Shown one piece after another: positions 29,851 through 39,550 of a stretch of DNA of 64,000 bases (position 1 is the stretch's first letter; every line of letters starts with the position of its first letter). The DNA is taken from the NCBI GenBank assembly GCA_947302485.1, contig CAMYVO010000002.1, positions 124,001 to 188,000 of the forward strand, in the 5' to 3' direction. This DNA is from an uncultured Clostridium sp. (GTDB lineage: Bacteria > Bacillota > Clostridia > TANB77 > CAG-508). A program made the position numbers and the translations under genes. The notes beneath the pieces were generated by a model. That model searched no databases, had not been told where the DNA came from, and worked only from the letters and a program-made list of their open reading frames with translations.

Positions 29851-30858
29851 TTATCTTCTTTTTTTCTTACCATCTAATACATCTAAGTTTTCTAGTGCTT
29901 TTCCTGTACCTAATGCAACACATGATACTGTATCTTGTGCTATCATAACATTAATTCCTGTTTTTTCTTGTAAAAGCTTATCAAGTCCATCTACAAGACT
30001 TCCTCCACCTGTCATATATATTCCCTTGTCACTTATATCAGCTGCAAGTTCTGGTGGAGTTTTTTCTAGAACTGAATGAACAGCATCTACAATCATCATG
30101 GCTGGTTCTATTAATGCTTCCATCATTTCACTTGAATGTATTGTAATTGTCTTTGGTAGTCCTGTTGTTAGATCACGTCCTCTAATATCCATTTCTACAT
30201 CTTGAATTTTTGGATAAACACATCCTATATTTATCTTTAAGTCTTCAGCTGTTCTTTCTCCAATTATTACATTATGTTTTTTCTTAATATATTTAACTAT
30301 TGCTTCATCAAATTTATCTCCTGCAACTTTAATTGATGAACTTACAACAGATCCACCAAGTGAAATAACAGCTATATCTGTTGTTCCACCGCCTATATCA
30401 ACGATCATATTTCCACATGGTTTTGAAATATCAATCCCTGCTCCTATAGCTGCAGCGATTGGTTCTTCTATTAAATATACTTTTCTTGCACCAGCAAGTG
30501 ATGCCGCATCTATAACCGCTTTCTTTTCAACTTCTGTAACTTGTGATGGTATACATATCATAATTCTTGGTGCAAAAATAAACTTTCCACATACTTTATT
30601 TATAAAATATTTAAGCATTTTCTCTGTACTCGTATAATCAGATATTACTCCATCTTTTAATGGTCTTGTAGCAACAATATTTCCAGGAGTTCTTCCAAGC
30701 ATACGTCTAGCCTCTTGCCCAACAGCTAAAACTTCTCCTGTATTATTATCTACTGCAACTACTGATGGTTCTCTAAGTACTATTCCTTTTCCCTTTACAT
30801 ACGCTATAATTGTGGCTGTTCCCAAATCTATGCCAATATCTTGTCCAAAGGCTAACAT
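29851..30858 (-). CDS. mreB: Rod-shape determining protein MreB (MreB/Mbl family)
   Basis: This actin-like ATPase organises elongasome movement. The sequence has DIGIDLGTATIIAYVKGKGIVL, EPIAAAIGAGIDI, the phosphate-2 motif VDIGGGTTDIAVISLGG, and YMTGGGSLVDGLDKLL. The length of about 335 is normal. mreC and mreD are not next to it, so it may be an Mbl- or MreBH-type paralogue. Two ATG codons lie two codons apart (30864 and 30858); GAGAGG fits the second better. It is transcribed alone from a gap of about 140 bases. Confidence 0.92.
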   Translation of the reverse strand: MLAFGQDIGIDLGTATIIAYVKGKGIVLREPSVVAVDNNTGEVLAVGQEARRMLGRTPGNIVATRPLKDGVISDYTSTEKMLKYFINKVCGKFIFAPRIMICIPSQVTEVEKKAVIDAASLAGARKVYLIEEPIAAAIGAGIDISKPCGNMIVDIGGGTTDIAVISLGGSVVSSSIKVAGDKFDEAIVKYIKKKHNVIIGERTAEDLKINIGCVYPKIQDVEMDIRGRDLTTGLPKTITIHSSEMMEALIEPAMMIVDAVHSVLEKTPPELAADISDKGIYMTGGGSLVDGLDKLLQEKTGINVMIAQDTVSCVALGTGKALENLDVLDGKKKRR

Positions 30859-31002
30859 GTACATCTTCCTCTCTAAAATAAAAATATAATTGTAACTATT
30901 TGTATTTTGTATTATTACAAATTTGTTACAATTATATTACAGATTTATTAAAATAGCAATAACTTTTTTATAAAGTTTTAAAGTTTTCTTTTAAATTTAC
31001 TT

Positions 31003-31476
31003 CTACATAAAGCATAATAGAATTAAACCACCTAAAATCATACTAGTAGTTAAGTCGTCTGATATAAACTCTTCATCTTGTACATTAATTGCCTCATCTA
31101 CATAGCTTATATTAACCCTATATACATCTGTGAACTTGAATCCCATTCTAAAATCCATTGTTTCATTGGGTTTTAAATCACTTATTCTTACATATTTTGT
31201 TCCAAGTTTAACATCTCTTGCAGAATAGCAATCTATTTTTACAAATTTATTATCAATTACTTCTCCTGTATTATTAGTAACCTTACCTTCTGTATAACCA
31301 TTTATGTAAGTAGCTTTTGTTTGTATTATTTCTATTTTAGGACTAGTGCTTTCAATCATTTGTGTTTTAATTTCTTTATATGTTCCTTTTAAAACTATTG
31401 TTATTAAAATGTTTGAAAAAAAATAAAATGCTACTACCATAAGTAAGTATTTGGTTAATGTTTTTAATCTTCCCAT
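31003..31476 (-). CDS. Hypothetical membrane protein
   Basis: The unrecognised 157-residue protein has an N-terminal membrane helix (about 9-30), an extracytoplasmic beta-rich domain (about 45-135, with NGYTEGKVTNNTGEVIDNK resembling FxLYD-type domains) and a short C-terminal hydrophobic stretch, SMILGGLILLCFM. The presumed beta domain lies outside the membrane. It is 68 bases downstream of addA on the same strand. Confidence 0.65.
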   Translation of the reverse strand: MGRLKTLTKYLLMVVAFYFFSNILITIVLKGTYKEIKTQMIESTSPKIEIIQTKATYINGYTEGKVTNNTGEVIDNKFVKIDCYSARDVKLGTKYVRISDLKPNETMDFRMGFKFTDVYRVNISYVDEAINVQDEEFISDDLTTSMILGGLILLCFM

Positions 31477-31544
31477 ATTTTTTTACTCCTATTTTTATTA
31501 TACAATTATTATACAATATTTTCATAAAAAAGTAAAACATTACT

Positions 31545-34500
31545 TTACTCTATATTATTTAAATATATTGGTATTTGTTTTTTTAGAAAAGTAGAGTATA
31601 TATACACTTTATTTACATCTTTATGATAACATTCTTTTAGTGCTCTTTTATATATCTCCAATTGTTTAGAATATCTATCTAATAATATTTTTTCATCTTT
31701 ATTTGGAATATAGTCTGTTTTATAATCTACTAAAACAATTTCTCCATTATCATTTATGTAATAAAGATCAATAACTCCTTGTACTAAAATTTGTTCATCT
31801 ATATCTTCTTCATAAATCTCTTTAGCTGAAATATTAATATAGAATGGTATTTCTTTAAATACATGCTTTGCATTTTTTAGTTCAAACCACAAACTTGATT
31901 TAGTAAAATCAAATATTGTATTAATATCAATACTTGTCGCTTCATCTTCCGTGATTATGTTACTGCTTACTAAGCTTTGTATCAATTCTTTTATTTCTTT
32001 GATTGTATAATCTTTTCTTTCATTTAGCTTTTGCAAGCACAAATGCACTAAACTTCCCTTTTGTGCAGCTGATATATGTTGTTTTTCTAAGAAGTTTGGA
32101 TTTTTCAAAGATATTTTATTTCCTATTAATTCCTCCTTACTACTTTCTTCTTTTAGCTTGCTTACAGATGTCTTTGTAATAATTTTGGTAGAAGGTAACA
32201 ATGGATATTTCCAATTAATTATTTTATTTATATCCCCTATTTTATCTTCATCAATGCTTTTAGTCTTTACATATTCCATCCAATCTCTTTTTTTTGTTTC
32301 TTTTTCATTATTTATTTTTCCTATAAGTTCATTTTTAGAAAATGAATTAATTTTTAGTATTCCATCTAGCTCTTTATTGCTGTTTAAATAAACTAATTCT
32401 AACCAATCTAAATATGATTTATACTTTTTTAAAATACCAGTATTTATCTTATTATCATTATTATACATATCTAATAATTCTATTTTTTTAGTTATATTTT
32501 TATCTAAGTCCTTTGTTACACCAGTCATTATGAGCTTTTCTTTTGCTCGTGTAAATGCTACATAAAGTATTCTCATTTCCTCAGATAACATTTCTAGCTT
32601 GTTTTTTTCCTTTATTGCTTCTCTTGCAATTGTTGTATATTCAAGTTTATTTTCAGTATCTATACATTTAGGTCCAAATCCAAAATCTTGATGTAGTAAA
32701 ATTGGACTATTTAAATCTCTCATATTAAAACCTTTACCCATTCCGGATAAAATTACAATTGGAAACTCTAATCCTTTACTTTTATGAATACTCATAATTC
32801 TAACTACATTTTCGTTTTCCCCAATTAATTTTGCAGCACCTAAATCTCCGCTGCTAACTTGCAATTTTTCAATAAAATTAATAAAGTTAAATAGTCCTTT
32901 AAAGCTAGCATTCTCATATTCCTTTGCTCTTTCAAATAGCATTTTTAAATTTGCTACTCTTATATTTCCGCTTGGCATTAAACTTACATAAAAATAGTAT
33001 CCTGTATCCATATATATCTGCCAAATAAGTTCATTAATTGGAGTATATTCTTCTTTTTCTCTCCAATCATGAAGTTTATTTAAGAAATTATCTATCTTAT
33101 TTAAAAGAACATATTCTTCTTCATTTATTTTATCTTTTTTTCTTGCACAATCTTGATACTCTCTTATTGAATTATAGAAAGACATATTTTTTCTTTCCAT
33201 TCGTATAAGTACTAATTCATTATCAGTAAAGCCAACAATTGGTGATCTTAAAACAGTAACTAAAGGTATATCCTGCATTGGATTATCTATTATTTTAAGT
33301 AGGCTCATTATTGTTTGTATTTCAATTGATTCTAAATAAGATTCAGAAGTATCACTAAACACAGGGATATTGTGTTTTATCAATTCTTTCTCGTATATTG
33401 AAGCCTGCAGATTTGTTGCACGAAGCAATATAACAATATCCTTATATGTAACTTGACGATAACCTTTTCTTTTATCATAAATCATTAGTCCAGAATCAAT
33501 TAGTTTATTTATTTTATCTGCAACAAACTTTGCTTCTAATTCTACATTTTCTATCCTTTCTTCATTTTCTATTTCAATATCATCTACTACATCTTCAACA
33601 TTTTCTTTTAAATTAATTATATTTAACTCTGTTACAAATTTTTCTTTATCATATTCACCTTCTGGATAATCCGCTCCAAAATTTAGATATTCTGAATCGT
33701 TATAGTCTATATCTCCTATGTCATAACTCATTAAATCTTTAAAAACCTGGTTTGTGAACTTCAAAATATGTTCTCTACTTCTAAAGTTTTTAAAAAGCTT
33801 TATTTTTAAATTTTCATTTTCTTTTTTTTCATCTTTTAGTTTATATTCTTGATATTTTTTTATAAATAATTCTGGTCTTGCTTGACGAAATTTATATATA
33901 CTTTGCTTAACGTCTCCTACCATAAAAATATTGTTTCCTCTAGAAATAGTTGTTAATATATATTCTTGTATAAGGTTACTATCCTGGTATTCATCTACTG
34001 CTATTTCTTCAAATTTTTCCTGATATTTTTTTGCTACATCACTAGGTACTTGTTCTGCATTTTCCTCCTTAACCAAAATATCTAATGCAAAATGCTCAAT
34101 ATCATTAAAGTCAATCATATTCTTTTCTTTTTTTGCTTTTGCATAATTATTTGAAAATTCTATAATTAAATCTTTTACACTATTTAATACTATATATACT
34201 CTTTTAAGATCTAAAATGCACTGCTCCGAATCATATAAAAAATAATTATCTTTAATTTTAGATATAGATTTCTTTACGTCATCTCTTCTTTCTTTTGCTA
34301 TCTCTTTTAATTCTGATATTACTTTTTTATCTGTAGGCCATCTGTCAAATTTTATGCTTTTAATCTCGTTATATATTTGATCCCATGAATCCATTCTTTG
34401 TAAATTTTCTATTTTTTCAATGTCTGAGGAAATTACGATATAAAATTTTTGAAGTTCCGTCTCTAAACTTAATTTTTTTTGTATTTGCTTTAGGCTTTTA

Positions 34501-35177
34501 ACTATATTTTCCATATCTTTGTGAAAAATATCAATTAAAAACTTACCCCATATTGTATTTGATATATCAATATCTTTTGAATTTTTTAAATCAAAGTATT
34601 TTACCATTTCTTCTATCCATAAAAAAGGAAATGGACTACTTTGTATATAACTATATAAAGATAAAATTAGTTCTTTTAAAGACTCGTCTCCTCTATAATT
34701 TGTATAAGTTTCTAATAGATTAATAAAGTCTCTATCTTCTTCTTCATATTTTTTTTCGAATAATTCTTCTATTACGTCTTGTTTTAGTAACTCAAGTTCC
34801 GCCTGCTCTCCAATTTTAAAATTTGCTGGAATATCTAATTCATAAAAGTGATTTTTAATAACATCAAGGCAAAATGAATGAATAGTGCAAATATTTGATT
34901 TAGAAAGTAATATTATTTGTTTTTGCAGATGGTCATTTTCAGGATTCTCTTCTATTTTTTTGTAAATTGCCTCTAATACTCTTTCTCTCATCTCGGAAGC
35001 CGCTGCATTTGTAAAAGTAACGACCAAAATTTTATCTATATCTATTTTTTCATCTATAATTTTATGAATAATTCTTTCAACTAAAACTGCCGTTTTACCG
35101 CTTCCCGCTCCAGCTGCAACTAAAATATTACATCCTTTTTCATATATTGCTTGTTCCTGCTCCTTTGTCCAATTCAA
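31545..35177 (-). CDS. addA: ATP-dependent helicase/nuclease subunit A (AddA)
   Basis: AddA is the UvrD-like helicase and RecB-type nuclease subunit of the AddAB double-strand-break repair machine. The protein of about 1210 residues has Walker A AAGAGSGKTAVLVERI near residue 22, TFTNAAASEMRERV, the Walker B region IAVDEYQDSNLIQEYIL, GDVKQSIYKFRQARPELF, IMSIHKSKGLEFPIV and RILYVAFTRAKEKLIMTG. The C-terminal nuclease has GSLVHLCLQKL and VLVDYKTDYI. I chose TTG at 35177 (NWTKEQEQ) because the upstream GTG is part of the SD. addB, usually adjacent, is absent here. Confidence 0.95.
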   Translation of the reverse strand: MNWTKEQEQAIYEKGCNILVAAGAGSGKTAVLVERIIHKIIDEKIDIDKILVVTFTNAAASEMRERVLEAIYKKIEENPENDHLQKQIILLSKSNICTIHSFCLDVIKNHFYELDIPANFKIGEQAELELLKQDVIEELFEKKYEEEDRDFINLLETYTNYRGDESLKELILSLYSYIQSSPFPFLWIEEMVKYFDLKNSKDIDISNTIWGKFLIDIFHKDMENIVKSLKQIQKKLSLETELQKFYIVISSDIEKIENLQRMDSWDQIYNEIKSIKFDRWPTDKKVISELKEIAKERRDDVKKSISKIKDNYFLYDSEQCILDLKRVYIVLNSVKDLIIEFSNNYAKAKKEKNMIDFNDIEHFALDILVKEENAEQVPSDVAKKYQEKFEEIAVDEYQDSNLIQEYILTTISRGNNIFMVGDVKQSIYKFRQARPELFIKKYQEYKLKDEKKENENLKIKLFKNFRSREHILKFTNQVFKDLMSYDIGDIDYNDSEYLNFGADYPEGEYDKEKFVTELNIINLKENVEDVVDDIEIENEERIENVELEAKFVADKINKLIDSGLMIYDKRKGYRQVTYKDIVILLRATNLQASIYEKELIKHNIPVFSDTSESYLESIEIQTIMSLLKIIDNPMQDIPLVTVLRSPIVGFTDNELVLIRMERKNMSFYNSIREYQDCARKKDKINEEEYVLLNKIDNFLNKLHDWREKEEYTPINELIWQIYMDTGYYFYVSLMPSGNIRVANLKMLFERAKEYENASFKGLFNFINFIEKLQVSSGDLGAAKLIGENENVVRIMSIHKSKGLEFPIVILSGMGKGFNMRDLNSPILLHQDFGFGPKCIDTENKLEYTTIAREAIKEKNKLEMLSEEMRILYVAFTRAKEKLIMTGVTKDLDKNITKKIELLDMYNNDNKINTGILKKYKSYLDWLELVYLNSNKELDGILKINSFSKNELIGKINNEKETKKRDWMEYVKTKSIDEDKIGDINKIINWKYPLLPSTKIITKTSVSKLKEESSKEELIGNKISLKNPNFLEKQHISAAQKGSLVHLCLQKLNERKDYTIKEIKELIQSLVSSNIITEDEATSIDINTIFDFTKSSLWFELKNAKHVFKEIPFYINISAKEIYEEDIDEQILVQGVIDLYYINDNGEIVLVDYKTDYIPNKDEKILLDRYSKQLEIYKRALKECYHKDVNKVYIYSTFLKKQIPIYLNNIE

Positions 35178-35319
35178 ACTTCTCACCTCTTTTCAATAAC
35201 AAAATTTATTATTTCTTCTAGTATATCTTTTATTTTATATATTTTCAATCATATTTTTTCTATTTTGGGAAATACTAGTAACTAGTAGTTACAAATCACA
35301 ACTCGTTTTTATAGAATAG

Positions 35320-35505
35320 TATAATAAATGATATATAATAATATATGAAATGACGAATGTGATTGGATCAATGCTTTGTATTCTTAATGGAAATTGGTGA
35401 GGGTGCGATTAATCGGAGAGGCTCACTAATTTACATTTAGAAGACAAAGCACTTGCGTATTGAGCCGAGGAATGTAATATATTATTATATATCATTTTAT
35501 TTTTC
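35320..35505 (+). ncRNA. Candidate structured RNA with 6S-like architecture
   Basis: A perfect 21-bp terminal stem (35326-35346 with 35477-35497) encloses two single-stranded-looking sides of about 26 bases each, then a long near-perfect hairpin (35373-35450) with GCTTTGT/ACAAAGC, several 1x1 loops and an 11-bp AAATTGGTGAG/CTCACTAATTT stem. A closing stem, symmetrical central bubble and long terminal hairpin over about 180 bases is the shape of 6S RNA. TATAAT (35320-35325) precedes the stem and a T-rich stretch follows it on the plus strand. The primary sequence was not matched to a known family. Confidence 0.55.
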
Positions 35506-35578
35506 GATTAAATATAAACAGAGAATTGTAGCTAATAGCGAAACTTAATTTTAAAAGTTAAATATATGGAGGTTTTTT

Positions 35579-36013
35579 ATGGAAAAAGATATTAATCTAA
35601 AAGTTTTAAAAGAATTAGGTAAAGGAGCCAAAATGGGAACAGATGCTATTTCCTTTGTATCTAAGAAAGTTTCTGATGAAGAATTTCAAAATGAACTCTC
35701 TTTTCAGTATAATCAATATGATGATATACTAAATAGAGTAAATGATATTTACAAAAAGTACGATTTAGTGCCAAATCACACAGACATAAAAAAGGAATTT
35801 ATGAATTGGATGGGAATACAAATGAATACTATGGAAGACAAAAGTAATTCAAAAATTTCAGAACTTTTAATCCAAGGAAACACAATGGGAATTGTTGAAG
35901 GTAGAAGGCTGTTAAATAATAATCCTAGTATAGATCCTGAAATAAGACAAACATTAGACGATTTTGTTAAATTACAAGAAAATACTGTTGAAAAATTAAA
36001 GATATATTTATAA
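35579..36013 (+). CDS. Helical (ferritin-like) hypothetical protein
   Basis: The 144-residue protein looks entirely alpha-helical, with segments LKELGKGAKMGTDAISFVSKKV, SFQYNQYDDILNRVNDIYKKY and ISELLIQGNTMGIVEGRRLLNN, resembling a four-helix-bundle family seen in clostridia without known function. It begins behind GGAGG at a spacing of 7. It lies downstream of the structured RNA and ends at a good terminator. No metal-binding ExxH pattern is evident. Confidence 0.7.
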   Translation: MEKDINLKVLKELGKGAKMGTDAISFVSKKVSDEEFQNELSFQYNQYDDILNRVNDIYKKYDLVPNHTDIKKEFMNWMGIQMNTMEDKSNSKISELLIQGNTMGIVEGRRLLNNNPSIDPEIRQTLDDFVKLQENTVEKLKIYL

Positions 36014-36016
36014 AGG

Positions 36017-36051
36017 AAAAGATGGAGTATTATATTACTACTCCATCTTTT
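36017..36051. terminator. Bidirectional terminator
   Basis: A 13-bp perfect stem (AAAAGATGGAGTA and its complement) with a 9-base loop lies between the convergent 35579 gene and the sigma-factor gene. Confidence 0.75.
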
Positions 36052-36064
36052 AGCATTTTAACTT

Positions 36065-37138
36065 TTAGTTTACAACATATTTTCCTCTCGATACTAATGT
36101 TATTAATCCTTTACGTTTTAACCAATTCAGTGCATTACTAATGTCATTTCTTGATAATTCAGGAAAAGCTTTTATCAAATCTTTTACCGAAAATGATTTC
36201 AAACATAAAATATAATTAATCACGGTTCTTCTTTTGTTTATATTTTTACCATCAGAATTATTATCTTCCGATATAACAGATAATTTGTCTAAACCTATGA
36301 GGCTATCATCTTTATCAGTTTCTTCAAATTTATCTATTGCTTGAATAATTATTCCAAAAAAATAAAAAGATTCAGCTTCTCTCGGTGCTTTAATTACTAT
36401 ACGATTTTCAACTAATTCAATTCTAATATCGGGCTCATTAATTAAAACTTTTAAATCATTCAAGAAACTTTCTGATTCATCTTCTCTGTCCCCCATATTT
36501 TTAATATCTTTTAAATTGAATGATATTTGATAATAATTTTCCAATATCAAGAATTTAAAAACTTCATTATAGGGCAAATGATTATCATAAACTCTTTTAA
36601 TGTTTGAAATAGTTCTTTGATTAATTTTTGAGATTCTCTCCCTTGTTATGTTAAAGAATCTTCCAATATCTGATAAATTCATGTTTGCCATTTTAAAAAG
36701 TATTACAATCCGATCTTTTGACTTAAGTTTATTTAAAATAATACTAATTATTTGAGCTAAATATTCTTTATCAGCTATTCTTAAATCAAAATCTGACCAA
36801 GGATTTTCAATTGAATCTTCTAAAGTGATTTCTTTTCCCTCTTTTCCTTCATATATAGGAGTGTTTAGAGAAATATCTTTTTCATATTTTTTTGATTTTT
36901 TATAATTTATACTCAATTCATTTTCTATACATCTACATGCATATGATGAAAAAGCATATCCCTTTGATTCATCAAAAGATCTAATTGCATTTAATAAACC
37001 TATTATTCCTATTTGGAACAAATCATCGTAATCACATGAAGCAGGAGTTACCCCCGTTTTTTTTATCATATGATATACTAATTTTTGGTTTTCTAAAATT
37101 ATTTGTTGTTCTTCTTCTTTATTTAGTAACATAATCAC
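36065..37138 (-). CDS. Sigma-70 family factor with C-terminal winged-helix extension
   Basis: The 357-residue protein starts with sigma region 2 (YDDLFQIGIIGLLNAIRSFDESKGYAFSSYA, about 37-66), then region 4 (about 130-185, LSDIGRFFNITRERISKINQRT). About 170 more residues follow that sigma factors normally lack, ending in a winged-helix-like domain (VKDLIKAFPELSRNDISNALNWLKRKGLI). It resembles sporulation-type sigma factors in region 2 but has no clear orthologue. The start is GTG at 37138 behind AAAGGAG. An in-frame CGG at 36712 is unusual here; a +1 shift there would give TAA two codons later, within region 4. Confidence 0.8.
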   Translation of the reverse strand: MIMLLNKEEEQQIILENQKLVYHMIKKTGVTPASCDYDDLFQIGIIGLLNAIRSFDESKGYAFSSYACRCIENELSINYKKSKKYEKDISLNTPIYEGKEGKEITLEDSIENPWSDFDLRIADKEYLAQIISIILNKLKSKDRIVILFKMANMNLSDIGRFFNITRERISKINQRTISNIKRVYDNHLPYNEVFKFLILENYYQISFNLKDIKNMGDREDESESFLNDLKVLINEPDIRIELVENRIVIKAPREAESFYFFGIIIQAIDKFEETDKDDSLIGLDKLSVISEDNNSDGKNINKRRTVINYILCLKSFSVKDLIKAFPELSRNDISNALNWLKRKGLITLVSRGKYVVN

Positions 37139-37223
37139 AAAGTAACTCCTTTCTGTATTAATCTTGATTTGAAACTAAAAAATAGAATGAAAAGTTAAAA
37201 TGCCTCCTTATAAATTATACTCT

Positions 37224-37274
37224 CAGGCCATAGCCTGTGATGCATATTATATCATAAGTTTACCATAATTGCAA
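37224..37274 (-). promoter_or_regulatory. Promoter and 5' hairpin of the sigma-factor gene
   Basis: On the minus strand TTGCAA (37274-37269), a 17-base spacer and TATAAT (37251-37246) form a strong promoter. The transcript then carries the hairpin CAGGC-TATG-GCCTG (37237-37224) and an unused AAGGAGG within a leader of about 100 bases, so post-initiation control is possible. Confidence 0.65.
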
Positions 37275-37292
37275 TGAATACATTTTGCAAAT

Positions 37293-37321
37293 TTGATATT
37301 TTATGTAAAATAATGTATAAT
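37293..37321 (+). promoter_or_regulatory. Promoter of the YkgJ-type gene
   Basis: TTGATA (37293-37298), a 17-base spacer and TATAAT (37316-37321) lie about 70 bases before the start codon and diverge from the sigma-factor promoter. Confidence 0.65.
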
Positions 37322-37389
37322 ATATTTGATATGTATTAATAAATACGTATTTGAATTGGTATACAAAATAACATCATTGGAGGTACATT

Positions 37390-37758
37390 ATGCCAAATGA
37401 CTTTTCTTGTAAAAATTGTGGCAAGTGTTGTGGGCCTGTTCCTATAACGCCTCACGAAGTCCGAAAAATTGAGAAATATTTAGCAAAGCGGCCTAGTATC
37501 AAAAGAAAAGCTGCAAGCAAAACATTTTCAATAAACTGTGTGTTTCGTGATGAAGTTACAAAGTCATGCATGATCTATCCTTGCAGGCCTAAAATCTGCA
37601 AAATTTTTAGATGCACTGATAGGCTATGGGAAAATCAGATTAATGAGTATGACTTTGCCGGTGTACGACTTATAAATGAGGTGTTTGGAAATCCTCACGA
37701 TAAGGACAAATATAAGCCAATATTACCCAATTTTATAAGAAAATGTAATCCTAAATAA
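37390..37758 (+). CDS. YkgJ-family cysteine-cluster protein, probably acquired
   Basis: The 122-residue protein has the Zn/Fe-chelating cluster of the YkgJ family: CKNCGKCCGPVPI at the start, then INCVFRD, CMIYPCRPKICKIFRC and a final Cys. About ten cysteines would bind metal. Its codons are richer in G and C than neighbouring genes (GGG, CGG, GCC, CGA), which suggests recent transfer. It starts behind TTGGAGG and ends at a terminator. Confidence 0.85.
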   Translation: MPNDFSCKNCGKCCGPVPITPHEVRKIEKYLAKRPSIKRKAASKTFSINCVFRDEVTKSCMIYPCRPKICKIFRCTDRLWENQINEYDFAGVRLINEVFGNPHDKDKYKPILPNFIRKCNPK

Positions 37759-37772
37759 TCTAGGATTACTAC

Positions 37773-37807
37773 AACAAATGCTCCAGAACTATTCTGGAGC
37801 GTTTGTT
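37773..37807 (+). terminator. Terminator after the YkgJ-type gene
   Basis: A 16-bp stem (one G-T pair) with arms AACAAATGCTCCAGAA and near-complement around CTA is followed by ACTTTTA. It lies next to the convergent acyl-CoA synthetase gene. Confidence 0.75.
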
Positions 37808-37816
37808 ACTTTTATA

Positions 37817-39526
37817 TTAAACATTTTCTACATATCTCTTTATTTTCATTGTTGTTGTTTTTTCAAATTCTTTTTCTCTTATTCTAATTTCTTTAACATG
37901 TTTATATACAACTAAAGTTTGATTTATTTTCTTTACTTCTTCCCATACTATGTCTTTTATTTCTTTATCTGTCTTAGGATTATCTTTAAATTTTTCTTCA
38001 ATGTAATCTTTGTCTAATATAATATCTGCTACTATCTTTGTATCATTTTTTTCTTTCTTAGCATACACCATAGACTCTTTTATATATTCATTATCATTTA
38101 GTAATCCTTCAATCTCTTCTGGATATACATTCTTTCCGTTTTTAGTAATTAAAACATTTTTCTTTCTTCCTGTCATATGAATAAATCCATCCTCATCTAG
38201 GTATCCTAAATCTCCTGTATAGAACCATCCATCCTTTATTACTTCTTTTGTAGCTTTTTCGTTTTCGTAGTATCCAATCATTACATGATCACCTTTAGTA
38301 CAAATCTCTCCTATTCCATCTTCATTTGTACCATCAATCTTAACTTCTGTTCCAACTAAAGGAAGACCTACTGCATCATCTTTAAAGAAGATATCACGAT
38401 TTAAACATACAATTGGTGCACATTCAGTTAGTCCATAACCTTGCAATGTTAATATTCCAAAATCTCTTAATCCTTTTGATACCTCTGGATTTACAGATGC
38501 AGCTCCTGCAATAAAAAGTCTTGCTCTTCCGCCAAATTGATCATAAATTTCTTTAAATACTTTATGTTTTACATGTATTCCAATTTTATCAAGCGCATTA
38601 GTAATTTTTATCATTGTTTTAACAAGTTTTGTTTTCCCTTGTTTTTCTATACCTTCCCAAAGTTTTCTGTAAAGTGTTTCAAATACAAGTGGAACTGATA
38701 AGAAAACAGAAATATGTGCTTCTTGCATATTCTTTTGGATATGTCTTAATCCTTCGCAATATGCAACTGATGCTCCTCGGTACATTGGTGTTAAAAAGCC
38801 ACATACGCATTCATAAACATGATGAATTGGTAGCATTGAAAGGAAAGTATCTTCTTTTTTTATATCTATCATTTGACATTGTTGATGAATATTATAGCAA
38901 ATATTTTTGTGAGAAAGCATAACAGCTTTAGATTCTGCAGTTGTTCCAGATGTAAATAATAATTCTGACATTGCTTCTTCATTTATCTCAGCATCTATAA
39001 ATTCTTTATTTCCTTTTTCTATTAACTCTTTTCCCTTCTCTTTTAGTTTAGAATACGAAATGAATTTTCCATTATCTTCTTTGCTGTCCATTCCAATATA
39101 GTATTCTACAAAATTAATCTTCTTTGAAATATTAGTTATCACTTCTTTAACTTTGTCTGAATATATAACTGCTGATACATTTGCTCTTTTAAAGCAACTT
39201 TCAATTTCCTTTTCTGGAAGTTGTCTATCAAGTGGTACTATAACACCTGTTCCACAAATAGTAGCAAGATATCCACATGCCCATTCATATCTATTTTCTC
39301 CAATCACTGCAATTCTTTTATCTTTTAAACCTAAATTAATTAAAGCTGTTCCTAATTCATCAACATCTTCTTTTACTTTAGAAAACTTAATTTCTTTATA
39401 ATTTGGCTCTCCATTTTCTTTTACATAGTATGCTGTTCTATCTTTAAAAATCTCACAACTATCATTTAATAATTGTTTAATATTTTTTACGTCTCTAACC
39501 TCATAATAGTCTGTTTTTTTCATCAT
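37817..39526 (-). CDS. AMP-forming long-chain acyl-CoA synthetase-like protein
   Basis: The 569-residue ANL-superfamily enzyme has LLFTSGTTAESKAVMLSHKN (A3 motif, about 192-211), LPIHHVYE, LQGYGLTECAPIV, DGWFYTGDLGYLDEDGFIHMTGRKKNVLITKNGKNVYPEEIE and KTTTMKIKRYVE, which holds the C-terminal catalytic Lys. This resembles bacterial FadD15/AMP-binding ligases. It is the last gene of an operon with MurE-, ATP-grasp- and alanine racemase-like genes, so its substrate may be a fatty acid or an unusual acid linked to envelope chemistry. Confidence 0.85.
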   Translation of the reverse strand: MMKKTDYYEVRDVKNIKQLLNDSCEIFKDRTAYYVKENGEPNYKEIKFSKVKEDVDELGTALINLGLKDKRIAVIGENRYEWACGYLATICGTGVIVPLDRQLPEKEIESCFKRANVSAVIYSDKVKEVITNISKKINFVEYYIGMDSKEDNGKFISYSKLKEKGKELIEKGNKEFIDAEINEEAMSELLFTSGTTAESKAVMLSHKNICYNIHQQCQMIDIKKEDTFLSMLPIHHVYECVCGFLTPMYRGASVAYCEGLRHIQKNMQEAHISVFLSVPLVFETLYRKLWEGIEKQGKTKLVKTMIKITNALDKIGIHVKHKVFKEIYDQFGGRARLFIAGAASVNPEVSKGLRDFGILTLQGYGLTECAPIVCLNRDIFFKDDAVGLPLVGTEVKIDGTNEDGIGEICTKGDHVMIGYYENEKATKEVIKDGWFYTGDLGYLDEDGFIHMTGRKKNVLITKNGKNVYPEEIEGLLNDNEYIKESMVYAKKEKNDTKIVADIILDKDYIEEKFKDNPKTDKEIKDIVWEEVKKINQTLVVYKHVKEIRIREKEFEKTTTMKIKRYVENV

Positions 39527-39550
39527 AATACCTACCTTTCAAAATATGCT

